Source: a bacterium (lineage in GTDB: Bacteria > Verrucomicrobiota > Kiritimatiellia > RFP12 > UBA1067). Taken from it: 58,359 nucleotides of DNA. Location: contig JAUNMP010000004.1 in assembly GCA_030537465.1 (NCBI GenBank), forward strand, positions 1 to 58,359. Reading direction: 5' to 3'. Made by a program: the position numbers and the translations under genes. Shown here in pieces: positions 1 to 8,350 of this stretch. The notes beneath the pieces are model-generated. The model ran no database searches. It was not told the origin of the DNA and saw only the letters and a program-made list of their open reading frames with translations. How positions within the stretch are numbered: position 1 is the stretch's first letter; the number at the start of each line of letters is the position of its first letter.

Positions 1-6
1 GATCAA

Positions 7-38
7 CTAGACATTCTAGATAATCTAGACGATTCTAG
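7..38. repeat. Short tandem repeat, four CTAG-cored units of 9-10 bp
   Basis: CTAG occurs at 7, 16, 25 and 35, with similar spacer bases, so the period is 9, 9 and 10. It lies just downstream of the crcB stop codon. It belongs with the other 7-9 bp period arrays in this window. No gene is visible in 1-73. Confidence 0.6.
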
Positions 39-73
39 GATCACCACGGGGTGCGATGGCACCTTGACGCCCG

Positions 74-436
74 TCAGCGCGAAATCGCGTAGCCGAGGGC
101 CACCGCCGCGAGGCCAGCGAACACCGAAACCAGCACATACCCCGTGAGCTGCGCCCACTGTGCCCCCTCCAGCATCCGAAAAGCCTCGTTCGAGAATGTG
201 GAGAAGGTCGTGAACCCACCGCAGAACCCGACCACCGCGAAGGCACGGATCGCCGCCACGCCGTCCCCCGACCGGGACGACAGCCAGCCGGAGAGGAGTC
301 CGATCGCCAACGCCCCCACCACGTTCACGCCCAACGTCCCCCACGGGAACCCCTTCGGCGTGTTGAGCAGCAGAGAGACAAGGTAGCGGCAGACGCCACC
401 CAGCGCGCTCCCGAGCGCCACGTAGAGAACCGTCAC
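74..436 (-). CDS. crcB: Fluoride ion exporter CrcB/FEX
   Basis: A 120-residue, four-helix membrane protein of the CrcB/Fluc family, dual-topology channels that let fluoride leave the cytoplasm. The family signature is clear: GTLGVNVVG around residue 33, with the conserved Asn, and GFCGGFTTFSTFSNE around 70-84, with the polar phenylalanine/threonine track. Length is normal. The start is a GTG that overlaps the TGA of the upstream gene (GTGA), so it is translationally coupled as the last gene of a minus-strand operon that begins with a sialidase. No fluoride riboswitch is visible before it, which fits a gene carried passively in an operon rather than fluoride-induced. Confidence 0.93.
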   Translation of the reverse strand: MTVLYVALGSALGGVCRYLVSLLLNTPKGFPWGTLGVNVVGALAIGLLSGWLSSRSGDGVAAIRAFAVVGFCGGFTTFSTFSNEAFRMLEGAQWAQLTGYVLVSVFAGLAAVALGYAISR

Positions 437-1494
437 AGCGACACCCCCTCCAGTTCGCGGAAGGACGCGATCACCTTGTTCGCCCGCGCCGCCTCGAGCA
501 CTTCGCGCGGACTCGTGGACGTGATCGCCACCACGCGCATGCCCGCGTCGCGTGCAGCCCGGGTTCCGGCGACAGCATCCTCGAAGACCACGCAGTCCGC
601 CGGCGACACACCAATCCGCCGTGCCGTCTCGAGGAAGCAGTCCGGCGCCGGTTTTCCGCGCGCATACTGCGAGGAGTCGACAATCGCGGCAAACTCCCCG
701 CGGATGCCAAGTCCATCCAGCACGAAGTCGATGTTCTGTGGCGGCGCCCCGCTCGCGATCGCGCAGACGATGCCCTTTCGATGTGCCGCGTCGAGCAGTT
801 CGCGGACCCCCTCCGCCAGCCGCAGGTGCGGTGCATAGAGTTCACGGTAGAGGGCCTCCTTCTCGTTCTCGAGCCGCGTCAGCTCCTCATCGCCGACCGT
901 GCGCCCCAGCATATGCTCCATGTAGACCTTGTTCGGTGCCCCCGACCAGCCGACGATCACCTCGTCCGTCAGCTCGTTGCCGTATTTCCGCGAGAACTCG
1001 TGCCACGCCTGGATATGGTAGCCGATGTTGTCGATCATCGTCCCGTCGAGGTCGAAGATGTAGGCCTTCGCCTCCTTCCGCTCGCCCACGGCGTAGGTTC
1101 CCTCGAAGGCGAGACGTTCGTCAACCGTCACCTTGACCTTCGCCCAGTTGCGCGCGCCCGGCACGAGAGTCGGCTCCTCCGCGAACTCGGCCTTCGCGAA
1201 CACCTCCTCCCGAATCGGCTTTGCGTAGTGGACGCGTGCGTCGACGACGGCCACCCAGGGACGCTGGAATCCGCTCGCCCACGCCTTCTCCATCGCCAGC
1301 GTCCAGCCCGCGAGCACCATCCCAGAATAGGAGGCCCCCGCGAAAAGCGTTCCCTTGTCATTCCGGTTCGGCCCGATCGGAATCCGCACCGTCACGGTCC
1401 GCGCATCCGCGGAGACGACCTGAAGCCCCATCCCGCCCATGATCGGGATGCTCGTCGACAGGGACTCGTTCAGCTCTTCAAGGGACTCGCTCAT
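433..1494 (-). CDS. Fusion of hotdog thioesterase-like domain and HAD phosphatase (beta-phosphoglucomutase type)
   Basis: A 353-residue two-domain protein. Residues 1 to about 135 resemble the YiiD C-terminal hotdog thioesterase-like family (pattern RIPIGPNRNDKGTLFAGA, then VDARVHYAKPI). Residues about 143-353 form a HAD family IA hydrolase: motif I FDLDGT at 147-152 with the nucleophile Asp, motif II IASGAPP, the Lys in GKPAPDCF, and motif IV VFEDAVAGTRAA. HADs of this type act on small sugar phosphates. The ATG overlaps the TGA of the patatin gene (ATGA). The two halves are usually separate proteins, and the substrate of either half cannot be told from sequence. No frameshift is needed, so the fusion is real in this sequence. 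Confidence 0.85.
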   Translation of the reverse strand: MSESLEELNESLSTSIPIMGGMGLQVVSADARTVTVRIPIGPNRNDKGTLFAGASYSGMVLAGWTLAMEKAWASGFQRPWVAVVDARVHYAKPIREEVFAKAEFAEEPTLVPGARNWAKVKVTVDERLAFEGTYAVGERKEAKAYIFDLDGTMIDNIGYHIQAWHEFSRKYGNELTDEVIVGWSGAPNKVYMEHMLGRTVGDEELTRLENEKEALYRELYAPHLRLAEGVRELLDAAHRKGIVCAIASGAPPQNIDFVLDGLGIRGEFAAIVDSSQYARGKPAPDCFLETARRIGVSPADCVVFEDAVAGTRAARDAGMRVVAITSTSPREVLEAARANKVIASFRELEGVSL

Positions 1495-2336
1495 TTCAGA
1501 AACTCCTTCACGGACGCCGCGGACCGTTCTCCTGCGGCTTTTCCAAGATCGTAGACCCGCTGCATCGCCTCCGGATCGTGGCAGACGCGCGCAATCGGCA
1601 GCGGCGCCTCCGGGCAGACGAGCAGCGCCGCACCATCCGCCACACGGCGGTCGATGTATTCAAGCGTGCGATTGTACCATTCGTGCCGCGTCGCCAGCGC
1701 CCGATAGACCGCTGGATAACGACGAAGGAAGACCTTCGTCAACGCCACCTTCCAGGAGGCGAATTTGCGGTAGCCGTGCGGACGCGTCGTGACGACGACG
1801 TTGCGGTCGAACCCCATCCGCTCGAAGTACGCGAGCGGGATACCGTCCGAGAGCCCCCCGTCAAGATACTCATGCCCGCCAATCACCACGGGACGAGACA
1901 CCAGCGGCATCGAGGCGGACGCCTGGATCCAGCGGAACGCCGCCGCATCCGCCCTGTCCAGACGACGGTAGACAGGTTTCCCCGTCTCGCAGTCCGTGAC
2001 CGAGAGATGGAACTCCATCGGATTCGCCTCGTACGCGGCGACGTCGAAGGGGTCCAGCACGAACGGAATCTCGCGATAGCAGAAGTCGACGTTGAAAAGG
2101 TCGCCCGTCTTCCACAGGGAACGCCAGCTGCAGTAGCGCGGATCTTTCGCGAGACGCTTGTTGTAGCGAATCACGCGTCCTGGCTGGCGGCTCTTGTAGT
2201 TGCAGCCGAAACAGGCGCCGGCGGAGACGCCGACGACGCCATCGAATACGACGTCCGCCGCCATCCACGCGTCCATCACGCCGGCCGTGAACAGTCCGCG
2301 CATCGCACCACCCTCGAGAACCAGCCCCCGTTTCAC
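1491..2336 (-). CDS. Patatin-like phospholipase (YjjU/RssA type)
   Basis: A 281-residue cytoplasmic patatin-fold acyl hydrolase. The oxyanion-hole stretch LVLEGGAMRG is at residues 5-14, the nucleophile elbow GVSAG at 36-40 (Ser38), and the catalytic Asp is in the DGG motif EYLDGGLSDG (Asp159), so the Ser-Asp dyad is complete. I place the start at a GTG 2 nt after the MFS stop codon, because homology begins there (KRGLVLEGG). The open frame continues upstream only as a shadow of the MFS gene. Its place between a sugar-type MFS and a hotdog/HAD protein in a sialidase operon does not reveal its lipid substrate. Confidence 0.85.
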   Translation of the reverse strand: MKRGLVLEGGAMRGLFTAGVMDAWMAADVVFDGVVGVSAGACFGCNYKSRQPGRVIRYNKRLAKDPRYCSWRSLWKTGDLFNVDFCYREIPFVLDPFDVAAYEANPMEFHLSVTDCETGKPVYRRLDRADAAAFRWIQASASMPLVSRPVVIGGHEYLDGGLSDGIPLAYFERMGFDRNVVVTTRPHGYRKFASWKVALTKVFLRRYPAVYRALATRHEWYNRTLEYIDRRVADGAALLVCPEAPLPIARVCHDPEAMQRVYDLGKAAGERSAASVKEFLK

Positions 2337-2338
2337 CG

Positions 2339-3565
2339 TCAGGCGCCCTTCCCCGATGGTTTCGGGACCGTCAGCGCGAATGCGCTGTTCAGAAGCGCCA
2401 TCACACCCGCAGTCGCGAAGAGCGCCCCAGCGCCGTAGCGATCGAAGACCCAGCCACCGAACAGCGCGTAGAAGACGGTGATGACGTGGTTGACGGAGAT
2501 GCCCGACGAGAGCGTCGCCGTGAGCTCCTCCTGCGAATCGGAGAGTGTCCGCGCGTAGAGATTCGTCGCAATGGACGCGTTGGAGAGAATCGCGTCGAGG
2601 ATGTAGTTGACGCACACGACGGCCAGCGCGACCTTCGGCGGAAAGACATCCTTCGCGAATCCATAGAGCAGACAGACGAAGAAGAGGATGACTGTATCCC
2701 AGATCATGACGTTCCGGTAGCCCCAGCGGTCGGTGAGGCGCCCGATGAGGCGGCCGCCCCAGAGCGCCGTGAGGAACGCGCTCACGCCGAAGAGCAGCGC
2801 CACCTCCTTCGTCTCCATTCCGTAGCACTTGATCAGCACGAACGGCCCGAAGGTGAAAAACACCTGCTTGCGCGCGCCGTAGAAGAGCTCGAGCGCGTAG
2901 AACTTCGCGTATTTCCGCCGGAAGTAGAACGACGGGCGCGGCTTCCCCTGCAACCCCGGCTCCTTCACGCGTCCACCGAGGAAGACGCTCGCGCCCAGAA
3001 GCGCGATCACCAGGCAGAAGACGACGTCGTAGAGGACATGCTGGTGTTCGGCCGAAAGCGCACGCGTGCCAAGGAAGAACACCGCCGCGACGATCAGGCT
3101 GCCCGCGACGGTGCCCGCGTTGATCGCGCTCGTCACGATGCCGAGCGACTCCCCGCTCTTCCCCTCCCGCGCGATCGACAGCGCGAGGGACTGGCGCACA
3201 GGCATCACAAGGTGCTCACCCAGCGCCCAGATCGTGATGAAGACCACCGCCCCCATCCACGGCACGGGTACAAGCAGCAGTCCCGCCGCCAGCAGCGAGA
3301 TCAGCGTGCCGATGCGGAGGATCTGCCAGTCCGAGAACCGATGCAGCAGCGCGAGGATCGCGATCAGGCAGACCCCAGGCGTCTCGCGCAGGAACTCGAG
3401 CACCCCACGGTCCACGCCGCCGATTCGGTACGTCTCGACGATGAAGTTGTTGAACACCGCCTGGAAACAGCCCATGCCAACGCCCCACACGAGAATGCTC
3501 GTGAAGAACGCGGCCCACCCCGAGTCGGGACGGCACACGGACGCGAAAGACTTCAGATTGAACAT
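2339..3565 (-). CDS. MFS transporter
   Basis: A 408-residue major facilitator superfamily protein with about twelve hydrophobic segments and the loop signature GGRLIGRLTDRWGYRN (around residue 270) between helices of the second half. It starts 6 nt after the sialate O-acetylesterase stop codon, and the patatin gene begins 2 nt after it ends. In a sialidase/acetylesterase operon the natural guess is uptake of released sialic acid or another sugar, but nothing in the sequence fixes the substrate, and it is not an obvious NanT. No Shine-Dalgarno is evident in the short junction, so translation may rely on coupling. Confidence 0.85.
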   Translation of the reverse strand: MFNLKSFASVCRPDSGWAAFFTSILVWGVGMGCFQAVFNNFIVETYRIGGVDRGVLEFLRETPGVCLIAILALLHRFSDWQILRIGTLISLLAAGLLLVPVPWMGAVVFITIWALGEHLVMPVRQSLALSIAREGKSGESLGIVTSAINAGTVAGSLIVAAVFFLGTRALSAEHQHVLYDVVFCLVIALLGASVFLGGRVKEPGLQGKPRPSFYFRRKYAKFYALELFYGARKQVFFTFGPFVLIKCYGMETKEVALLFGVSAFLTALWGGRLIGRLTDRWGYRNVMIWDTVILFFVCLLYGFAKDVFPPKVALAVVCVNYILDAILSNASIATNLYARTLSDSQEELTATLSSGISVNHVITVFYALFGGWVFDRYGAGALFATAGVMALLNSAFALTVPKPSGKGA

Positions 3566-3571
3566 CTTCGA

Positions 3572-5563
3572 CTACTTCACCTTCAGTTCAAACGGCTCGG
3601 CGGGGAAGCCATCCGCATTGTAGAGATTCACCCACGGGTTCTTCGCCCAGCCATAGCGGACCGCAACTGGCGCCGGAACGCTCTTCGACGAGACCACAAC
3701 CGTCTGTCCGACGATTGTCGCCGCGTCCGCCCAGAACCACTTGCCGTCCGTCCCGCACACGGAGAATCCCTCCACCTGGGCGGACGGCGAATTGCGTTTC
3801 ACGTCACCCATCTCGTTGCGCTTCGAGCAGCGCACGTACTTCGTTCCGAGATCCTTCGCCTGGAGACCGGAACCGCAGTCGGCGAACGAAACAGCGAGCG
3901 TTCCACCCTTCGCCGCAACACCCGTCGCGTGTGGTCCGCGGAATGGAACCCTCTGTCCATAGACCTGATTCAGCGCCCAGGCAGCAAGGCGCTTCCCGGG
4001 CGTGCGCTTGTCGCGCGGATGGATGTCGCCGTCTTCGCCCGCGTCGATGAGAATCGCCTGTCCCGTCTTCGGGAGGCGCAACGTGCGCTGCTGCGCAGCA
4101 CGAAGCTCCACCCACGAGAGATCGTCGCTGTTCGGATCTGTCGCCTTTGCGCCAAGCGAGGCGAGCTGGCACCACACGAATGGCAGGTCCGGCTTCTGGA
4201 AGAGCTTCCGCCAGGACTCGATGAATCCCGTGAAGAGCGCCTCGTACGCCTGCGGACCCGACCCAGCCTCCACCACGGTCGTGTTGGACTCGCCCTGATA
4301 CCAGATCACCCCGGAGAGCCCCATCGGGACAAGCCCGGCGATCATGCCGTTGTAGAGTCCCGTGGGATAGTGCTGACGCAGACAGAACCGCTGATGCTTC
4401 GGCAGGTCCGCCCGCGCCTCCTTCGACGCCCACGGCAGCTTGTACTCTTCGGAAATCTGCCATCCCGCGTGGTCAAGGCGTTTGCCTCCGGCGAAGAAAG
4501 TCCAGAGCACGTCGAGCATGTGGTTTGCATTGAAGACGCGCACAGCCAGCTCTCCGTCCCCGCCGGGGAGCGTGTAGAGCTCCGTATTCTTGTCGATTGG
4601 ATCCTCTGGATAGTGGCACGCCACCTTCGTGCCGTTCCAGTAGACCTCAACGGACGACATGTCGAAATGCCACTGGCGCTCGATGAAGCGACGACGTGCG
4701 AACAACGGCGTCTTCGTCAACTTGCGCTTGAACCAAACGGCACCGGGGCCATGGACAAAGGAGGTGGCCTCCTTCGCGGTCAGGTTCCGCCAACCTGCCA
4801 CCGGGATGTCGCCGTGCGGGCGGTCCTCACGCTTCCACTTCCGCTCCCACGCGCGAAGGGCCGCATTGCAGCGATCCTCATAGCCGCGGTAGTCGTTCAT
4901 GAACGCGATCTGGCGCTTCAATTCGCGGTTCGCGGCGGGATTCTCCGCCATCGTCTGCGGGTCGCACCAGGCCTCGATGGTCGACGCGCCCACGGCGGAC
5001 TCGACCAGCCCCACGGGGACCTTCAACGCTGGCTGGAGATTCTTCGCGAACTGATAGCCCACCGCCGTCATGCCGAGCGTCTGGCCGGGTTCGTTCACCA
5101 GCCAGCGTCCGACGATGCGTTCCTGGAGGCCGGTCACCGCGCCGCCGCCCACCACAAAGCAGCGGATCGAAGGATTGCGCGACTTGGCCGCCTCTTCCGC
5201 GTCGTCCGCGCTGCCCTCCTTGAAGGACATGTTGGACTGTCCCGAACAGAGCCACACCTCGCCGACGAGTACGTCCTCCGCGACATAGTCGTTGATCTTC
5301 AGGTCCTGCGGCTCAGTCCCCGCATTCCGCAGATCAAGACGCACCAGCCACCTGCCCTGCGCATCCGCCACGCCGCCTGCCTGGGCTGTCCCCAGCGAAA
5401 CGGAGACCTTCTCACCCACATCGGCGAAACCGAAGACCGGCGTCTCGGCGGACCGATGCAGCACCGCATGGTCCGAGAACAGGGCCGAAGGCTCGACCTT
5501 CGCAAGCAGGGCTCCACAAAGGCCCACAGCCAGGGCCAGACACGCTTTTCCGCTTTTCATCAT
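3572..5563 (-). CDS. Secreted sialate O-acetylesterase (SASA/SGNH family)
   Basis: A 663-residue exported enzyme with an N-terminal signal peptide (to about residue 22). Such enzymes remove O-acetyl groups from sialic acids or other carbohydrates so that sialidases and lyases can act. The block I nucleophile sits in WLCSGQSNMSF (Ser110), the conserved WYQGESNT block follows in the middle, and the catalytic Asp/His pair is in GEDGDIHPRDKR (His about 515). A beta-sandwich insert with RRRFIERQWHFDMSSVEVYWNGTKV is typical of this family. The start is one of two adjacent ATG codons behind AAGGAGC. It lies 15 nt downstream of the sialidase, as expected for removing sialic acid decorations. Confidence 0.92.
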   Translation of the reverse strand: MMKSGKACLALAVGLCGALLAKVEPSALFSDHAVLHRSAETPVFGFADVGEKVSVSLGTAQAGGVADAQGRWLVRLDLRNAGTEPQDLKINDYVAEDVLVGEVWLCSGQSNMSFKEGSADDAEEAAKSRNPSIRCFVVGGGAVTGLQERIVGRWLVNEPGQTLGMTAVGYQFAKNLQPALKVPVGLVESAVGASTIEAWCDPQTMAENPAANRELKRQIAFMNDYRGYEDRCNAALRAWERKWKREDRPHGDIPVAGWRNLTAKEATSFVHGPGAVWFKRKLTKTPLFARRRFIERQWHFDMSSVEVYWNGTKVACHYPEDPIDKNTELYTLPGGDGELAVRVFNANHMLDVLWTFFAGGKRLDHAGWQISEEYKLPWASKEARADLPKHQRFCLRQHYPTGLYNGMIAGLVPMGLSGVIWYQGESNTTVVEAGSGPQAYEALFTGFIESWRKLFQKPDLPFVWCQLASLGAKATDPNSDDLSWVELRAAQQRTLRLPKTGQAILIDAGEDGDIHPRDKRTPGKRLAAWALNQVYGQRVPFRGPHATGVAAKGGTLAVSFADCGSGLQAKDLGTKYVRCSKRNEMGDVKRNSPSAQVEGFSVCGTDGKWFWADAATIVGQTVVVSSKSVPAPVAVRYGWAKNPWVNLYNADGFPAEPFELKVK

Positions 5564-5578
5564 TCGCTCCTTGTAATC

Positions 5579-6799
5579 TTATTTCACGACCCGCCATTTC
5601 GTCGCCATCAGCACGGTCTTCGGACCCGACTTCTGGTAATACACGGTGAAGATGTCCCCATTGGGCAACAGGCAGGACGCCGGATATCCCAGATCTCCGT
5701 TCTCGGCGGGCATGAGCAGGATTTCGTTCGCGACATCCCATGTGCGTCCGCCATCGTCCGAAAGGCAGGCGAACTCGCCGAACCCCGGCTTCGCCAGACG
5801 CCGACCGTACACGCACAGCAGCTTGCCGTCGGGAAGCGGCAGGAGATGCGGCGGGAGGCCGAGCAGCGGCGTTGCCGTCATCGGCGTCCAAGTGCGGCCA
5901 TGATCCTTCGAGAACGTGATGCGCATGTAACCATTGCCAGGACGGGCGTTCTCGCCTTCGGAACCGTGGTAGCGGACCATGCCGATGAGCGTGCCGTCCG
6001 CAAGTTCCGCGACATGCGGCTCGTGGAACATGCCAGGGCGGTCTCCCTCGCCCTTCTCAGTCGCGATCTCAGGGCAGAGATAGCTCCAGGTGTGTCCGCC
6101 GTCCGTCGAACGCGAGACGGAGATGACCGTCTTGTCGAACGTGTTCCGCCCCGCGGCATTGGCATCCTTCTTCGTCCGGCGACCGATCTGCAGCAACGAT
6201 CCGTCCCTCAGCACGATGGGGCCATGCGGCGTCTGATCGCAGTCCACCAACTTCACCGGCTTCGACCAATTCACGCCGTTGTCCGTCGAGCGGATGAGAT
6301 AGTAGCCCAGGCACTCCTGGACCATCTCTGGCGGAATCTTCCCGTGGTGGCGTCCGTATTCAGGATGGCGTTTCAGAATCCCAGGTGAAGCGTAGGCTAT
6401 GGAGGTGAACCAAGTCACGATCACATCGCCGTTCGGTAATTGAACGACGCCGGCGTCGCGGTCGTCGAGGATTCCATTCGCGATCGTCACCGGCCTGCTC
6501 CAGGTTTCGCCGTCGTCCTTCGAGCGGATGATCTGGACCTTTCCGTAGGGGCACACGTGCTCGTCGCGATCGCCGGAGAACACGGCCAGCAACTCGCCGT
6601 TCTGCAGACGGCACACCGTCGGCCAGCCGAGGTAGCGTCCCTCCTCGCTGCAGATCGTCTTCGCCCACTTCACCTCCGCGCGGGACTGGTTCCGCAGCCG
6701 TGAATCCAAACCCGACGCAGGTTCTGGGACCACCTTGGTCTCGGAACCGAGATTCGCCAAAGCAGCACCAACAAGAAGTGCGAGAATTTGTATTTTCAT
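5579..6799 (-). CDS. Secreted exo-alpha-sialidase (GH33-like)
   Basis: A 406-residue six-bladed propeller sialidase. Five Asp-box motifs (S/T-x-D-x-G-x-x-W) are visible: SKDDGETW (93-100), STDNGVNW, STDGGHTW, SKDHGRTW and SDDGGRTW. The N-terminus is a Sec signal, MKIQILALLVGAALA. I choose the ATG at 6799, not the in-frame codon 11 residues upstream, because GGAAGG lies 8 nt before it and the signal peptide starts there. First gene of a six-gene operon with the sialate O-acetylesterase next. The family also includes sialidase-like hydrolases of other sugars, so the exact linkage is open. Confidence 0.88.
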   Translation of the reverse strand: MKIQILALLVGAALANLGSETKVVPEPASGLDSRLRNQSRAEVKWAKTICSEEGRYLGWPTVCRLQNGELLAVFSGDRDEHVCPYGKVQIIRSKDDGETWSRPVTIANGILDDRDAGVVQLPNGDVIVTWFTSIAYASPGILKRHPEYGRHHGKIPPEMVQECLGYYLIRSTDNGVNWSKPVKLVDCDQTPHGPIVLRDGSLLQIGRRTKKDANAAGRNTFDKTVISVSRSTDGGHTWSYLCPEIATEKGEGDRPGMFHEPHVAELADGTLIGMVRYHGSEGENARPGNGYMRITFSKDHGRTWTPMTATPLLGLPPHLLPLPDGKLLCVYGRRLAKPGFGEFACLSDDGGRTWDVANEILLMPAENGDLGYPASCLLPNGDIFTVYYQKSGPKTVLMATKWRVVK

Positions 6800-6832
6800 G
6801 GGCAGTGTCCTTCCATCTTCCAGAATCGCCAA

Positions 6833-6876
6833 AGTTTAGCCATTCCCCTCCATCCCGTCAAGTTGTGTGCTAAACT
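6833..6876. promoter_or_regulatory. Divergent promoters on an 8-bp inverted repeat
   Basis: AGTTTAGC at 6833-6840 and GCTAAACT at 6869-6876 are perfect inverted copies. Each contains a plausible -10 box, TAAACT, pointing outwards. The minus box would start transcription about 27 nt before the sialidase ATG. The plus box ends 7 nt before the DUF4832 ATG at 6884. Read this way the region is a back-to-back promoter, and the repeat could also be an operator. No expression data are available. Confidence 0.5.
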
Positions 6877-6883
6877 AAATGCC

Positions 6884-8338
6884 ATGAAAATCAGTTTCCT
6901 GAGTGCTCTCCTTCTTACGGCCACCGTCTGCGGCGTCGAACGCCGCATCGTCTTCACCGAAGACACATCCGTCTTTCGCAATCCCGGGCAGGGATGGTCC
7001 ACGATGGGCGGCGAACCTTCCCTGAAGAGATTGGAAAAGATCGTCAACATCGGCGCCGTCTATTCGCGCCTCATCTGGTCGGATCTCGAGCCAGAGGAAG
7101 ACGTCTACAATTGGAAGCCCCTCGACGATCTCTTCGCCTGTGGAGAACGGTATGGCCTTCCCGTCTCCTTCCGCATCATGTGCGTGAACCGCAGCGGGGG
7201 CCCCGAATACGACACCCCCAAGTGGGTCTTCGACAAGGGTGCCGCCCAGGATCCCTTCGAAATCGCCATCCGTCCCTGGCGGAAAACCGGCACCGCGCCT
7301 CTGACCGCGTTGCAAAAACACGCCCCCCACTTCGACGACCCCGTCTTTCTTGCCGCACATGAGAAATTCATCAAGGCGCTTGGTGCACGTTACGACGGCC
7401 ACCCTCTGCTGGCGGGCCTCGATCTCGGCAGCTACGGGGACTGGGGCGAATGGCACTGCGGTGGACTTCCGCCCAATGTCCCCGAAAAACTCGACCGTGA
7501 TGCCGAGGGGTGCATCCTCGACCCGCAGCCGAAGCGGAAACACGTCGCCGCCCGCGTCTACCCTCTTGAAACCCGAAAGCGTTATGCGAACGCCTATCTC
7601 AACGCCTTCAGGAAGACGCCGATTGTCTTCATGTCAGACGACTGGGAGGTGATGAAATACGCCATGGGTGACGGAGATCTCCCCCGTGTCGGTTTTCGCC
7701 GTGACGGCGTGGGCTCGCCTTGGCACTTCACGCGCTGGATCGGCACGGTGCCCTACACCGCCCTTCCCAACATGGGCGACGTCTGGCGGACCAGGCCCGT
7801 CTGGTTCGAGTTCTATGCCGGCGCGACCGACATGCGCAGCAGGGGTTGGAACATTCCCTATTCCATCGACTGGATGCTCACCAACCACGTGACGGTGGTC
7901 AACTCGTGCCCCTTCCGACCCGAGGGACTCAAGGCGGATGATCCGCTTCTCCCCCTCCTGCGTCGAATCGATCTCTACGCGGGTGCACGACTTGTCCCGA
8001 CGTCCGCTTCGACCAGACTGGAGAATGGCGTGCTCACCATCTCGTTGACCGGAGAGAACAAGGGCGTCGCCCCCATTCACCTTCCCTACGAGGCCGTCTA
8101 TGCATTCCAATCGACCGATGGCAGGATTGTGGCGGAGCATGTCGCCGCCTCGGACCCAACGACCTGGCTCCCGGGGTCCTTCATTCTCTCCGACAAGCTA
8201 GCGCCGCCGCCCGGCTTCGCCGAAGGGCGATTTTCGCTCACGCTGCGGCTTCGCCACAAAGGCGGGAAGCTGCGCAACTTCCGCTTCGCCGCGCTTGAGT
8301 GCGATGATACGGGAATCCTCGTACTCCAGCGAAACTGA
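6884..8338 (+). CDS. Secreted DUF4832 glycoside-hydrolase-like protein
   Basis: A 484-residue exported protein with signal peptide MKISFLSALLLTATVCG. The N-terminal part reads as a GH42-like TIM barrel (FRNPGQGWSTMGGE, then RLIWSDLEPEEDVYNW, YDGHPLLAGLDLGSYGDWGEW around residues 165-190), followed by the DUF4832 beta-domain. Members occur next to polysaccharide-degrading genes in Bacteroidota and PVC bacteria, and their activity is not defined. The ATG at 6884 is chosen because the signal peptide begins there. The upstream 32 codons overlap the promoter. There is no Shine-Dalgarno, and a -10 box ends 7 nt upstream, so the mRNA is probably leaderless. Divergent from the sialidase operon. Confidence 0.85.
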   Translation: MKISFLSALLLTATVCGVERRIVFTEDTSVFRNPGQGWSTMGGEPSLKRLEKIVNIGAVYSRLIWSDLEPEEDVYNWKPLDDLFACGERYGLPVSFRIMCVNRSGGPEYDTPKWVFDKGAAQDPFEIAIRPWRKTGTAPLTALQKHAPHFDDPVFLAAHEKFIKALGARYDGHPLLAGLDLGSYGDWGEWHCGGLPPNVPEKLDRDAEGCILDPQPKRKHVAARVYPLETRKRYANAYLNAFRKTPIVFMSDDWEVMKYAMGDGDLPRVGFRRDGVGSPWHFTRWIGTVPYTALPNMGDVWRTRPVWFEFYAGATDMRSRGWNIPYSIDWMLTNHVTVVNSCPFRPEGLKADDPLLPLLRRIDLYAGARLVPTSASTRLENGVLTISLTGENKGVAPIHLPYEAVYAFQSTDGRIVAEHVAASDPTTWLPGSFILSDKLAPPPGFAEGRFSLTLRLRHKGGKLRNFRFAALECDDTGILVLQRN

Positions 8339-8350
8339 AACGGCGGAGGG

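Noticed and set aside
7-38. CRISPR or phage attachment site at the CTAG repeats
   Set aside because: Units of 9 bp with no spacers; no integrase or Cas gene. It fits the other short tandem arrays.
1-436. Fluoride riboswitch with crcB
   Set aside because: crcB is the last gene of an operon with an overlapping start, and no room or motif for the riboswitch exists before it.
1491-2828. Longer start for the patatin-like gene
   Set aside because: The additional 160 residues lie in the MFS gene in another frame, and patatin homology begins at the GTG at 2336.
2486-6388. 1300-codon open frame on the plus strand
   Set aside because: It runs antisense across the MFS, sialate O-acetylesterase and sialidase genes, all of which have clear catalytic motifs. 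Its product is Arg/His-rich with no recognisable domain, as expected for the mirror frame of GC-rich genes.
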